Numbered from the stretch's first letter, positions 27,247 to 36,056 are shown. The stretch is DNA of 43,756 bases from Bacteroidota bacterium (GCA_016178785.1 JACOSO010000029.1:1-43756); one strand, 5' to 3'. A program made the numbers and translations. Notes: generated from the letters alone by a model not told the origin.

Positions 27247-28179
27247 ATGAAATCGCTCATCGTCATTCTCGTATTCATTGTCTTCATTGCGAATGCACAA
27301 TACAATAAGACCAACTTGAAACTGGAGCCGGCTTCCTCGCAAACCAAATACCGCTATGAAAATTTGCAGCTCTATCCTATTCGCGCCAATGCAGCTTTCG
27401 TTGCCAGCAACAAAGGCGTGGGTAAGTTTGAAACCCTGAAGAATGCCCTTGATAAAAAGAAAGTAGTTGTTACGGAATCGAAGGATGAGGAGGTGAATAA
27501 TTTATTTATAGAAAACATATCGAAAGACACTGTTATGATTTTAGCAGGCGAAGTGGTGCAGGGAGGTAAACAAGATCGGATGGTGGCTCAAGACGTTATC
27601 CTATATCCGAAGAGCGGCAAGAAAGACCTGTCTGTGTTTTGTGTGGAACATGGCCGCTGGCAACCAAAAGAAAGTGGCAAAGAATTTAACAAGTATTATT
27701 CCATTTCATCCAACGAAGTACGCAAAGCTGGGGCAGTAAAAAAAGATCAAAGTGAAGTATGGAGCAAAGTAGCCGAGACAACAACTAAGCATAAGGCTAC
27801 CACCGCGACAGGCACACTGACTGCCCTAAAAGAATCAGGTGACTACACCAAGGAATTGAAAAAGTACACCGATTATTTCGAGAAGCGTATTGTGAATGAA
27901 AACGATGTGATCGGAGTAATGGCTGTGACCGGCAACACGATCTTAGGCTGTGATATGTTCGCTACACATGAACTCCTTGAAAAGCATTATCATAACCTGA
28001 TCAATTCTTACGCCACCGAGGCGATAACGACTGGCAAGACGGTTCAGCTGCCTTACGAAAAAGCAAATCAATACCTCGACACTATTATTGATGATGAGCG
28101 CAAACAGGAAACGGAAGTGTTAAAGAAAGGAACCTTATTAAAAGATGGAAAGAAGAAGATACACATCTCTACTTTTTAA
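27247..28179 (+). CDS. DUF6569 (ARPP-1-like) exported protein
   Basis: A 310-residue protein with a signal peptide (ending FIANAQ). The rest resembles the ARPP-1/DUF6569 family: YRYENLQLYPIRANAAF, then DTVMILAGEVVQGGKQDRMVAQDVIL, then LSVFCVEHGRW, and a C-terminal segment NDVIGVMAVTGNTILGCDMFATHELLEKHY. No enzymatic activity is established for this family. It follows the vWA gene closely and probably shares its transcript, so the two may act together at the envelope. No terminator is visible between them. Confidence 0.8.
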   Translation: MKSLIVILVFIVFIANAQYNKTNLKLEPASSQTKYRYENLQLYPIRANAAFVASNKGVGKFETLKNALDKKKVVVTESKDEEVNNLFIENISKDTVMILAGEVVQGGKQDRMVAQDVILYPKSGKKDLSVFCVEHGRWQPKESGKEFNKYYSISSNEVRKAGAVKKDQSEVWSKVAETTTKHKATTATGTLTALKESGDYTKELKKYTDYFEKRIVNENDVIGVMAVTGNTILGCDMFATHELLEKHYHNLINSYATEAITTGKTVQLPYEKANQYLDTIIDDERKQETEVLKKGTLLKDGKKKIHISTF

Positions 28180-28916
28180 ATGTTGAAACGTTGCAGACTG
28201 AGGGGGTGTTTGATTGGTCAGGTCGAAAGGCCATAGTCAAGCCAATGTCGTAGTTAAGCTAGGCAATTCTAAGTTCCAGATTCAAAATTCAAAATTAGCA
28301 TAGTCCAACGATGTTGAATCTCGAATTTTAAATCTTGAATCAATGTAGTTAACTGGTATCCTGAACTTACAAGCCCTTAACTACATTGGCCGTCAAGCTA
28401 AGTGGTGCAATCTAAGGAAGAGGTTTGAACTAACTAAGGAGTGCCGGAGCGCGGGTTCCTCATTCGGTTCAAAGAAATAGCATGTAGTCCGCGCTAAGCA
28501 TTTTGGTTTTCACTTCGAGCCGCTGGCGGTTCGAAGTGAAAACCAAAAGGACGAACACAGGATAACAATAGATCACCCTTGATAGGCCTCGTGAATAAAT
28601 TTTAAAGGCTTTTGAAGTCTATCTCTTAATTGGCTATTTGTGCTTGGGAGTTTTTCCCATCTCCCATGAACAATATCATTTTATAGTATCACTTTACAAA
28701 TCCGCTTTACAGTTTGACTTTAATCTTTATTGTCAGAGTGGCAAGGTTTTTCCATTGCCCGTCTGGAATTTATTGCTCGGATTATTCCGGGCTTTACATA
28801 AAAGTAGGGAACCAACAATTTTTACGTCTTTAATCTCTGTTCGAGTAAAAGTATTTCAATAGCGGAGGAAGCCGAAAATCCTGAAAAGAGTAGGCGCAAC
28901 CAAAAATTCTTCATTT
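28180..28916. other. Non-coding region rich in inverted repeats
   Basis: About 740 bases without a convincing gene; a 74-codon frame at 28638-28862 shows no family resemblance and lacks a good start context. The left part contains a long imperfect inverted repeat (arms about 28236-28290 and 28320-28398), a perfect 12-base pair CAATGTAGTTAA / TTAACTACATTG (28341-28352 and 28377-28388), AGCGCGG/CCGCGCT arms (28448-28454, 28489-28495), and the strong hairpin at 28501-28548. AT-rich units like GATTCAAAATTCAAAATT also occur. It may be a decayed MITE-like element or encode a structured RNA. Confidence 0.5.
28501..28548. repeat. 48-base near-perfect hairpin
   Basis: TTTTGGTTTTCACTTCGA (28501-28518) is exactly complementary to TCGAAGTGAAAACCAAAA (28531-28548). 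The 12-base centre, GCCGCTGGCGGT, itself pairs as CCGC-TG-GCGG. The full structure is an essentially uninterrupted stem of about 22 base pairs. It lies between two convergent-neutral genes in non-coding DNA. Without a following T-run on either side it is not a simple terminator; a mobile-element end or dispersed palindrome is more likely. Confidence 0.75.
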
Positions 28917-30314
28917 ATGGAAACTCAAGAATCTATTCTAAGCTTGCCGGTAAACTTTGTGCCGACCCCAACGCAGGAGTACCGGGGTTATCGAAAGGAA
29001 AAACATTTGACGGAAGCTGCAGGAGCCCCAGTTGAACACCTCCAGCCGCCAGCAGAACTCAAAAGACAGGCTTTTCTGCCCGGACCCAGAGTACTAATCT
29101 ACGAACAAGATTCGACTGTGATGGATCCTGCCACGGGCAGTACTACTGTGCTACTGAAGAAGAAGTTCTTACCCTCATTTGTTTCCGATGGCCCCAACGA
29201 CAATCGAATTGCAAGTGCCGGAATGCCACCCGTTTCTAAAAACTCATTTGGAGATTTTATCCAAACACCAGGCACTGACTCATTCGATACGGTCCAAACT
29301 TTCACCGTAACCCGAATGGCCTTGACCAATGTCCAGCGCGCACTGAAGTCAGCAGGTGTAGCCAACCCAATACCCTGGCAATGGAATGCCGGCAGCAATA
29401 CGGAACCGATCAGTGTTTTTGCCCATGGTTTACCGAATACGATGAATGCATTTTATCAAAGATCTAGCAAATGCTTAAAGTTTGGAGATTTTATAAAACC
29501 AGGGTCGTCCCCCGCCCAAAGAATCTTCACCTGTCGCTCACTCGATATCGTAGCTCATGAAACGGGGCATGCCATATTAGATGCCTTGCAACCTAACTGG
29601 CTCAGCGCGAGTGCACCGGTCCAGACAGGAGGTCTTCATGAATCTTTTGGCGATCTGAACGCAATCTTCCTGACGTTAAGTCAAATGGATCTTGTTGAGG
29701 GCATCATTGTACAAACCAAATCGAACTTACACAACAAAACTTTTCTTGCCGATCTTGCAGAAGAATTCGGCCTGGCTTTAGGCAGGACCAACGGCCTGCG
29801 TAATGCAGACAACGATTTCAAATTGAGCGAAGTGGGTACAGAGGTGCATGCAATCTCACAGGTATTTACCGGTGCCATTTATGATATTCTTGCAGACATC
29901 TTTGCTTTTGAAAGAAATATTTCCTTAAAGGATGATGCTCAAACGCTTTTTGATAGCGCGCATTATCTGTTTGGGCTTTTGTTAAGGTCACTTATCGAGT
30001 CGCCTGCCACTAATGCAGTTTATGTGGATGTTGCAAACCAGATGTTGAGCTTTGCTGCAGCAGATAATAAACCCGTCCAGTACAGGAATTTTATTCGAAA
30101 TAGATTCGCACTAAGGGAAATAATTGTTTCTCCCACGCCCCTGACGGAAGACCATAAAGTAGGTTTTAAATTCGAAGCTCCGCAGCACACCAATGGCAAA
30201 CATCATGTGCAAGACAGGAGCAGATGTTGTGGAACAATGAAACTGGAGGAGTACTTTGACATGAGCTATCTGCAAGACGAAATCAACGAGCTAAAAAAGT
30301 TTAAAAAAAAATAA
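28917..30314 (+). CDS. Zinc metallopeptidase-like protein (gluzincin, HETGH)
   Basis: A 465-residue protein with the zinc motif HETGH (H214, E215, H218) in DIVAHETGHAILDALQP, and a third ligand E242 in GGLHESFGDLNAIF, the gluzincin ES/GxxD arrangement known from thermolysin-like and related peptidases. A later EVHAISQVFTGAIYDILADIF helix resembles the C-terminal helices of that clan. There is no signal peptide, propeptide or membrane helix, so it is either cytoplasmic or exported by another route. The N-terminal 130 residues are proline-rich and polar. It ends with a Lys-rich tail, and a hairpin terminator follows. The substrate is unknown. Confidence 0.8.
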   Translation: METQESILSLPVNFVPTPTQEYRGYRKEKHLTEAAGAPVEHLQPPAELKRQAFLPGPRVLIYEQDSTVMDPATGSTTVLLKKKFLPSFVSDGPNDNRIASAGMPPVSKNSFGDFIQTPGTDSFDTVQTFTVTRMALTNVQRALKSAGVANPIPWQWNAGSNTEPISVFAHGLPNTMNAFYQRSSKCLKFGDFIKPGSSPAQRIFTCRSLDIVAHETGHAILDALQPNWLSASAPVQTGGLHESFGDLNAIFLTLSQMDLVEGIIVQTKSNLHNKTFLADLAEEFGLALGRTNGLRNADNDFKLSEVGTEVHAISQVFTGAIYDILADIFAFERNISLKDDAQTLFDSAHYLFGLLLRSLIESPATNAVYVDVANQMLSFAAADNKPVQYRNFIRNRFALREIIVSPTPLTEDHKVGFKFEAPQHTNGKHHVQDRSRCCGTMKLEEYFDMSYLQDEINELKKFKKK

Positions 30315-30324
30315 CCACATCTAA

Positions 30325-30360
30325 ATTGTCAGGGTGAAAAGCCCTGGCAATTAACTTTTC
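30325..30360 (+). terminator. Intrinsic terminator of the metallopeptidase gene
   Basis: Eleven bases after the stop codon, ATTGTCAGGG (30325-30334) pairs with CCCTGGCAAT (30342-30351), including one G-U pair, around a seven-base loop. TAACTTTT follows. The position and shape fit rho-independent termination, though the T-run is short. Confidence 0.6.
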
Positions 30361-30589
30361 TTGGCTCACAACGGTTAAGCGAAAACACTTGTTACATTCA
30401 ACAACACCAGAATGATCGACATGATTCATAATTATAATCTCAAAAAAACCCTTCGATACTCTACAAAGGAATAAATACATATATCTGCAGTGACAATCTC
30501 TAGTAAATTCTATAGGAGTTACTCCTATGTTTTGTCCACACTTACTTGAAGAATCAGCAACCTTAGGGTAACAAACAACCCAAACCGTT

Positions 30590-31390
30590 ATGATTCCAAA
30601 AAAATACCACAGCGTAATAGCTGTTGTCATTGGCTCATTGCTGGTGACAATGTCATGCGATGAAAATTCCGGCCTGCCAACGCCAGTCAAGTCAACCACG
30701 AAGTTGACGAATGCAAACTCCAGTCTAGCTAGTTATACTTTTGATGGAAAGGAGGGAGATCCAATAACTCAGGATGTCGCCAGTCGCTGGATTGCCAATT
30801 ACACCAACAAAAATTATGGTGCAATTACAGCACATTTCTTCGGGCGCAAAGCGCTTGAAAACATTTTGGCCAAAAGTGGTTGCATAGGAATCCGTTTTTA
30901 CTATGCCATGGATGATTCATTCAATCCAAACTTATTGCTGATTGGGGCTGATGGCAGCGGTCAAAATTTTTTATCTGACCTTAGGGCCAGAGGAAAGAAT
31001 TCTTCCGTTGTGCTTAATGCCGGAGCCTTTTCTAATAACAGTCTTTTGGAAACAGAGGAGGATTTGATTGCCACGGATAAATCAAATCAATGGATAGCCA
31101 ATTACAATTCGACTAACCCGCTGGGAGTTCAGGCCCATTTCTTTGGGAACGAAATCCTCAGACAAATACTTTCCTTAAATGGATGCATCGGTATTCGATG
31201 CTACTATGCTTTGAATGATGCAGGTGTTCAGCAATTGTTGCTCATTGGGGTAACTAATGAAGGTGTGAATCTATTGCCATTGTCATCATCAACTCTGGGT
31301 AGAGTAGCCGATGGTGGTGGCACGATTGCGGATGCATCGTTTCCATGCCCAACCTACTGCCCACCAGCAGCACCAACCGGAGGAGGTTAA
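30590..31390 (+). CDS. Lipoprotein with two tandem copies of an unrecognised ~75-residue domain
   Basis: A 266-residue protein with a lipoprotein signal ending VTMSCDEN. I recognise no family, but there is a clear internal duplication. Copy one (about 60-130) and copy two (about 165-235) both read WIANY...AHFFG...IL...GCIGIR.YYA..D...LLLIG..., and both begin with a short D-x-(S)-(N/R)-(Q/R)-WIANY lead. Each copy holds one conserved Cys in GCIGIR. The tail is rich in Gly, Pro and Cys (FPCPTYCPPAAPTGGG). It is probably anchored in the periplasm or at the surface. Three genes for a membrane protein, a kinase and a regulator follow in the same direction, which suggests a signalling role. Confidence 0.75.
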   Translation: MIPKKYHSVIAVVIGSLLVTMSCDENSGLPTPVKSTTKLTNANSSLASYTFDGKEGDPITQDVASRWIANYTNKNYGAITAHFFGRKALENILAKSGCIGIRFYYAMDDSFNPNLLLIGADGSGQNFLSDLRARGKNSSVVLNAGAFSNNSLLETEEDLIATDKSNQWIANYNSTNPLGVQAHFFGNEILRQILSLNGCIGIRCYYALNDAGVQQLLLIGVTNEGVNLLPLSSSTLGRVADGGGTIADASFPCPTYCPPAAPTGGG

Positions 31391-31441
31391 GAAACTTCGT
31401 TGTAAATTTAAAAGGCAGGGCCTTTTATAAACTCTGCTGAC

Positions 31442-32086
31442 TTGAATTTTCAAATACTAATAGCGTATACTTCGATGCTATCTGTACTTGTTCCACTGAT
31501 CCCGGGGTTGATCTTGTGGAAGTGGCAGCAGGGAAATTTGAAACTAATACTCTGGCTTGTTATTTCGTCTGTTATTTCTGATTTACTTTCACTATGGTTG
31601 ATGAATCGCAGGATAAATACCTGGCCAGTCATTAATCTGTTTTTATTAGTTCAGTTTAGTTTTCTTTTTCAAATTTTAGGTGACCAAAGAAAAATCATAC
31701 TTCTGCGAATACTTTTCTTTGCATGCATTGGGTTTGGTTTGTATAACTTTTTATTTCTTCAAACTCCGAAGGCACTCAACTCTTACACCTCTTACGCTGC
31801 GGCAATATTGATGATCATATCTGCCCTAAGCTTTTTGTATCAGTTGATGAATGAAATACCCGTGGAGAAAATTCAAACCTTGCCTTTGTTTTGGCTTGCC
31901 TTCGGGGTGCTCGTTTATTATGGCGGAAATCTTTTTTTGTTTTTGTTCAATAACTACCTGATTGCCCATTTACCCAAGAGTCATCAAACCATTTGGGTCT
32001 TACACAACCTTTTAAACATTACTAAAAATGTATTTTTCTTTGTTACGTTATGGATCAACTACAAGAGCAGGACATCCCGACCATAA
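31442..32086 (+). CDS. Polytopic membrane protein next to a sensor kinase
   Basis: A 214-residue, very hydrophobic protein with about six to seven membrane helices (for example VLVPLIPGLILWKW, LILWLVISSVISDLLSLWL, VINLFLLVQFSFLFQIL, LLRILFFACIGFGLYNFLF and NVFFFVTLWI). No family is recognised. The frame opens with a TTG at 31442; the first ATG is at 31475, which would remove 11 residues and still leave a plausible first helix. Its 3' end overlaps the kinase gene by 37 bases, so the two are co-expressed. It could be a separate membrane sensing partner of the kinase, which has only one helix of its own. Confidence 0.7.
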   Translation: MNFQILIAYTSMLSVLVPLIPGLILWKWQQGNLKLILWLVISSVISDLLSLWLMNRRINTWPVINLFLLVQFSFLFQILGDQRKIILLRILFFACIGFGLYNFLFLQTPKALNSYTSYAAAILMIISALSFLYQLMNEIPVEKIQTLPLFWLAFGVLVYYGGNLFLFLFNNYLIAHLPKSHQTIWVLHNLLNITKNVFFFVTLWINYKSRTSRP

Positions 32087-32847
32087 TTTTGCTTGGAAGT
32101 GTAGGAATGCTGTTGCTCATCGGAGGCATAGGTTTGTTTATTTTGATTTACCAAAAACGAATCCTTAAAGAGAAACAAGAGCGCGCTATGCAAGAATTGG
32201 ATCACCAGAGCAGGATGATTAAGCTGCAGCTTGAAAGCCAGGAGCAAGAGCGCAAACGCATTGGGGCCGATCTGCACGATTCGCTCGGCTCACTGCTTTG
32301 GGGGGCGAAGGTAAATGCGTCATTCATTCAACGGTCAGTAGAAATGAAAGACTCAGCCATGACCTCCTATCAGGAACTCAATCAAATTCTGGATGAAAGC
32401 ATTGATGTTGTTCGAAGAATTGCGTGGGAATTAACACCTGAAGCGTTTCATTATTCAGGTTTGTCTGAATCAGTGACTAAATTATGCCATCGACTGGATG
32501 GTAAGGGCATTGAGATCATTTTTAAGGAAGAAGACAGTCAACTGTGGAATGATGATCGGGCACTACAAGTATTTAGGATCATACAAGAATTGATCAGCAA
32601 TGCCGTCAAACATTCGGGTGCCACATCACTTTCTATTTTAATGAAATGGATGGAAGCCCAAATGAAAATCATTGTAACCGACAATGGAACAGGCTTTAAA
32701 TCAGGCAAAGATCAAAAAGGGGTTGGCTTATGGAATATTGATCAGCGCGTAAAACAGTTGCGAGGAAAAATTAGTATAGGAAATCCTCCTACTGGTTCGG
32801 GTGTAGAAATTAACCTTGAAATACCTTTGAATCATGATAAAACCTAA
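32050..32847 (+). CDS. NarL-type (HisKA_3) sensor histidine kinase
   Basis: A 265-residue kinase with one N-terminal membrane helix (TIILLGSVGMLLLIGGIGLFILIY), a short coiled coil, and a HisKA_3 dimerisation domain with phospho-acceptor His76 in ERKRIGADLHDSLGSLL. The HATPase_c domain shows FRIIQELISNAVKHSGA (N box), VTDNGTGF (G1) and GVGLWNIDQRVKQLRG (G2). It lacks a sensing domain, so sensing must come from the membrane segment or from the neighbouring membrane protein. It overlaps the upstream gene by 37 bases and the downstream regulator by 14. Confidence 0.94.
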   Translation: MDQLQEQDIPTIILLGSVGMLLLIGGIGLFILIYQKRILKEKQERAMQELDHQSRMIKLQLESQEQERKRIGADLHDSLGSLLWGAKVNASFIQRSVEMKDSAMTSYQELNQILDESIDVVRRIAWELTPEAFHYSGLSESVTKLCHRLDGKGIEIIFKEEDSQLWNDDRALQVFRIIQELISNAVKHSGATSLSILMKWMEAQMKIIVTDNGTGFKSGKDQKGVGLWNIDQRVKQLRGKISIGNPPTGSGVEINLEIPLNHDKT

Positions 32848-33478
32848 ACTAAAAGTCTATTTAGCTGAAGATCACAGCGTAGTTCGAAAGGGAATGCAAC
32901 GGCTTCTCAATTCCTTTGAACAAGTTGACTGTGTAAAAGATGCAGCTAATGGCAAAGAGCTTCTTACATTGATTGAAGAAGATCATCCCGATGCCGTCAT
33001 TCTTGACGTGGAGATGCCAATTATGGGAGGTATAGAGGCAGCTAAAATAATTGCTGACCGCTACCCCATGGTAAAGATGCTGGTATTGACCATGCATAAT
33101 GAGGCCGTGTTTATCAACAAACTCATGGACATTGGTGTTCATGGTTTTTTGAGTAAATCAGCCGAACCCCAGGAGGTAGAGAAGGCTTTGCGAGCGATAG
33201 TCGAAAAAGATTTTTATAAAAACGATATTGCGACAAAAGCTTTGCTTAGCATCAATGGCAAAACCACAGAAGCGAAGTATTGCAAACTTACTAACCGGGA
33301 GGTTGAAATACTTTTATTGATTTGCCAGGAGTTGACACCCGGGGAAATCAGTGAGCGACTTCAAATCAGCGAAAAGACATTTTTTAATCACCGTGCAAAC
33401 ATTTTAGAAAAAACGAAGGCAAGAAGTAATGTAGGGCTTATTCGATACGCTATTCTCAATGGGTATTTTAAGATTTGA
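32834..33478 (+). CDS. NarL/FixJ (LuxR-type) response regulator
   Basis: A 214-residue response regulator. The receiver domain has phospho-acceptor D58 in AVILDVEMPIMGG and the conserved Lys in GFLSKSAEPQEV. The C-terminal LuxR helix-turn-helix reads KLTNREVEILLLICQELTPGEISERLQISEKTFFNHRANILEK, then KARSNVGLIRYAI. It is the cognate partner of the overlapping kinase gene. A plausible target is the operon promoter upstream of 30590, but no operator could be identified. Confidence 0.95.
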   Translation: MIKPKLKVYLAEDHSVVRKGMQRLLNSFEQVDCVKDAANGKELLTLIEEDHPDAVILDVEMPIMGGIEAAKIIADRYPMVKMLVLTMHNEAVFINKLMDIGVHGFLSKSAEPQEVEKALRAIVEKDFYKNDIATKALLSINGKTTEAKYCKLTNREVEILLLICQELTPGEISERLQISEKTFFNHRANILEKTKARSNVGLIRYAILNGYFKI

Positions 33479-33912
33479 ATCTATAGATAAGGCCAAAGTG
33501 TGATTGTGACTGCGAGGAAGACAGCAACTTAAATAAAGGATGTAACGTCAGATAATAATTAGCTTTTGAGTCGGGGCATTTCCGAATGGGATTGAAGCGT
33601 AAGGCCCAAAGTGTCGGTGCGCAGACTTGCAGCGTCCTCAGTTTTTGAGAAGCCAAGCTCGCCTCAGGCGAGATGACGACAAGAAATCACTTTCAAAAGG
33701 CGTATAAACACTGCGGGATTCCGGCACTCCAATGAAAATTGGGTTTTCTGATTGAAAACTCACACTCCGAAAGAAATCCATGTTGGGCTCACCTAGATCC
33801 TATTTGAACTTTAAACCTTGAACTTAGAATTTCGAATTTCACTACCTTTGTCGCCCCAAATGGGAAAATTAGAAATCAGCAAAATCACCATAATCATAAA
33901 AATCAGCGGTCC
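33479..33912. other. Intergenic region before ffh
   Basis: No gene is supported here. A short hairpin CTCGCC-TCA-GGCGAG lies at 33658-33672. An AT-rich stretch near 33811-33840 (CTTTAAACC, TTGAACTTAGAATT, TCGAATTTC) resembles, in reverse orientation, the units around 28261-28290, suggesting a dispersed intergenic sequence. The ffh promoter is near the right edge. Confidence 0.45.
33843..33850 (+). promoter_or_regulatory. Promoter box of ffh
   Basis: TACCTTTG at 33843-33850 matches the TAnnTTTG -7 box exactly. A TTG at 33818-33820 is 22 bases upstream, slightly longer than the usual spacing. The box is about 63 bases before the ffh ATG. Confidence 0.5.
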
Positions 33913-35244
33913 ATGTTTGATAGTTTAAGTTTAAAGCTGGAAAAAGCCTTTCAAACGCTGAAAGGCCAGGGAAGAATCACCGAGATCAACGTAGCCTCTA
34001 CCATCAAAGAAATCCGCAAAGCGCTGATCGATGCGGACGTAAATTATAAAGTAGCCAAAGATGTAACAGACGAGATCAAAGTGAAAGCCATGGGCATGAA
34101 TGTGCTCACGGCTATCAGCCCGGGGCAGTTGTTGACTAAGATTATTAATGATGAGCTTACCCTGCTCATGGGCGGGCAAGGTGAAGACATCAAAATTGAA
34201 GGCAACCCTGCCGTGATTCTTATTGCAGGTTTGCAGGGTTCGGGTAAAACTACTTTCTCAGGAAAGCTTGCCAATTATTTGAAACGCCAGGGCCGAAGCG
34301 TGTTGCTCACTGCTTGTGATATTTATCGGCCCGCTGCGATTGACCAATTGAAAGTACTGGGCGAACAAGTAGGTGTTGAAGTTTATGCCGAGCCTGAAAA
34401 CAAAGACGCGGTAAAGATTGCGAAAGCAGCGATCGAGCACGCGAAGAAAAATAACCATAAGGTAGTGATTGTCGACACAGCAGGTCGCTTGGCTGTTGAT
34501 GAGGAGATGATGAACGAGATCGCGAAGTTGAAGGAAACGCTGAAGCCTTCGGAGACATTGTTCGTGGTTGACTCGATGACAGGTCAGGATGCAGTGAACA
34601 CAGCCAAAGCATTCAACGACCGATTGAATTTTGACGGTGTGGTGCTCACCAAACTTGATGGCGATACACGTGGCGGTGCTGCGCTCTCCATTCGCAGAGT
34701 GGTAGAGAAGCCGATCAAGTTTATCAGTTCGGGTGAAAAGATGGAGGCGATCGATCGCTTCTATCCCGATCGTATGGCGGGCCGCATCCTCGGTATGGGC
34801 GATGTGGTGAGCTTGGTAGAAAAGGCGCAGCAGACTTTTGACCAGGATGAAGCGAAGAGGCTCAACGCCAAGATGCGCAAGAACCAATTCGACTTCAACG
34901 ACTTTCTTTCTCAACTTGATCAGGTGAAAAAAATGGGCAACATGAAAGATATGTTGAGCATGATTCCCGGAGTGGGCAAAGCGATGAAAGGTGTTGACCT
35001 TGATGAGAATGCCTTCAAGCCCGTAGAGGCGATCATCAAATCGATGACTTTAAAAGAGCGAGAGAATCCTGAGATTTTGAATAGCAGTCGCAAAAACAGA
35101 TTGGCAAAAGGCAGCGGCACAAGCATTCAACAGGTGAACCAGTTGCTTAAGCAGTTTGAAGATATGCGTAAGATGATGAAGACTATGAATAAAATGGGTG
35201 GCGGAAAAAAAGCACTCAGTGCGTTGAATCCGTTTGGAAGGTAA
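33913..35244 (+). CDS. ffh: Signal recognition particle protein Ffh (SRP54)
   Basis: A 443-residue GTPase of the signal recognition particle, which binds 4.5S RNA and signal sequences of nascent membrane proteins and hands them to FtsY. The N domain (1-90) ends at ISPGQLLTKIINDEL. The G domain has GLQGSGKTTFSGKLA (P-loop, about 106-120), DTAGRL, TKLDGDTRGG and the GxGD-type GMGDVVSLVEKA. The M domain runs from QFDFNDFLSQLDQVKKMGNM to the methionine-rich C-terminus (FEDMRKMMKTMNKMGGGKKALSALNPF). The length is typical. The gene stands alone with its own promoter box. Confidence 0.98.
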   Translation: MFDSLSLKLEKAFQTLKGQGRITEINVASTIKEIRKALIDADVNYKVAKDVTDEIKVKAMGMNVLTAISPGQLLTKIINDELTLLMGGQGEDIKIEGNPAVILIAGLQGSGKTTFSGKLANYLKRQGRSVLLTACDIYRPAAIDQLKVLGEQVGVEVYAEPENKDAVKIAKAAIEHAKKNNHKVVIVDTAGRLAVDEEMMNEIAKLKETLKPSETLFVVDSMTGQDAVNTAKAFNDRLNFDGVVLTKLDGDTRGGAALSIRRVVEKPIKFISSGEKMEAIDRFYPDRMAGRILGMGDVVSLVEKAQQTFDQDEAKRLNAKMRKNQFDFNDFLSQLDQVKKMGNMKDMLSMIPGVGKAMKGVDLDENAFKPVEAIIKSMTLKERENPEILNSSRKNRLAKGSGTSIQQVNQLLKQFEDMRKMMKTMNKMGGGKKALSALNPFGR

Positions 35245-35274
35245 GTTGAAATCTGTACTATTTTAAAAATCGAT

Positions 35275-36024
35275 TTACTTCAGCACCATCACCACGGCAG
35301 CCACTGCCGTCATACCAATGATGAACCAGCGATAAGCCTGATCGCTCATCTTTTTTACGAACCAAATTCCAAGGAATGCGCCTAAAACAATCACGGGCAG
35401 TAAACTCAGTGCCATGATCCATGAATTGATGTTGATAGTGTGCCAGACCCAGACATGAAAAGGAACTTTAAACCAATTCATAACCAGAAAATACCAAGCT
35501 GCTGTGCCGATAAAATTATTTTTCGGTAGGCGCATGCTTAGAAAATAAACGGCCATGACCGTGCCTGCCAGATTTCCGATCATTGAAGTAAAGCCTCCGA
35601 GAAATCCTGCGGCCACTCCGAGATAAACATTGTCGGGTATTTTTTCTCTGCCTCCGGTCTCCATCCAGATCATAGTGATCAGGCTTCCAAAAATGGTGAC
35701 AGCCATAATAATCTTGAATATATCTTCAGCGATAAAATTTCCTGCTACACTTCCAGCAATAATTCCGATGGCTGCCCACGGAAATAATATTTTCAAATGC
35801 TTGAACGAAGCATGACGATGATAATACCAAACACCAAAAACATCAGCCAATAGCAGCATGGGTAGCATTAGTCCGCTGGAGGATTTCCCGCCAAACACAA
35901 TGGCAAGCAATGGAACGGAAAGCATGCCCGCTCCGTGCACTCCCGTTTTTGCCATGCCGAGCAACAACGCAACGCAAACTACGATGACAATGCTCTGTGC
36001 GGAAAGATCAGATAGAAAGCTCAA
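35275..36024 (-). CDS. TauE/SafE-type membrane permease
   Basis: A 249-residue integral membrane protein of the TauE/SafE family, members of which are implicated in export or uptake of sulfite, sulfonates and small organic acids. Hydrophobic helices fill the chain, with two matching halves. The family's glycine-rich segments are visible: LLLGMAKTGVHGAGMLSVPLL near the N-terminus and GFLGGFTSMIGNLAGTVMAVYFL in the second half. The substrate cannot be told from sequence. It is convergent with ffh, with 30 bases between the stop codons. Confidence 0.9.
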   Translation of the reverse strand: MSFLSDLSAQSIVIVVCVALLLGMAKTGVHGAGMLSVPLLAIVFGGKSSSGLMLPMLLLADVFGVWYYHRHASFKHLKILFPWAAIGIIAGSVAGNFIAEDIFKIIMAVTIFGSLITMIWMETGGREKIPDNVYLGVAAGFLGGFTSMIGNLAGTVMAVYFLSMRLPKNNFIGTAAWYFLVMNWFKVPFHVWVWHTININSWIMALSLLPVIVLGAFLGIWFVKKMSDQAYRWFIIGMTAVAAVVMVLK

Positions 36025-36056
36025 AGAAGTTATCTAAAACAAAAAATGATTCAGCA

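Noticed and set aside
28638..28862. A 74-codon plus-strand open frame before the peptidase gene.
   Set aside because: No ribosome-binding site, no recognisable domain, no signal peptide of good form; it lies in repeat-rich non-coding DNA.
33811..33845. TTGAACTTAGAATT-like units seen as a possible CRISPR or phase-variable repeat.
   Set aside because: Only scattered single units without spacers or inverted ends at a promoter; they fit dispersed AT-rich intergenic sequence.
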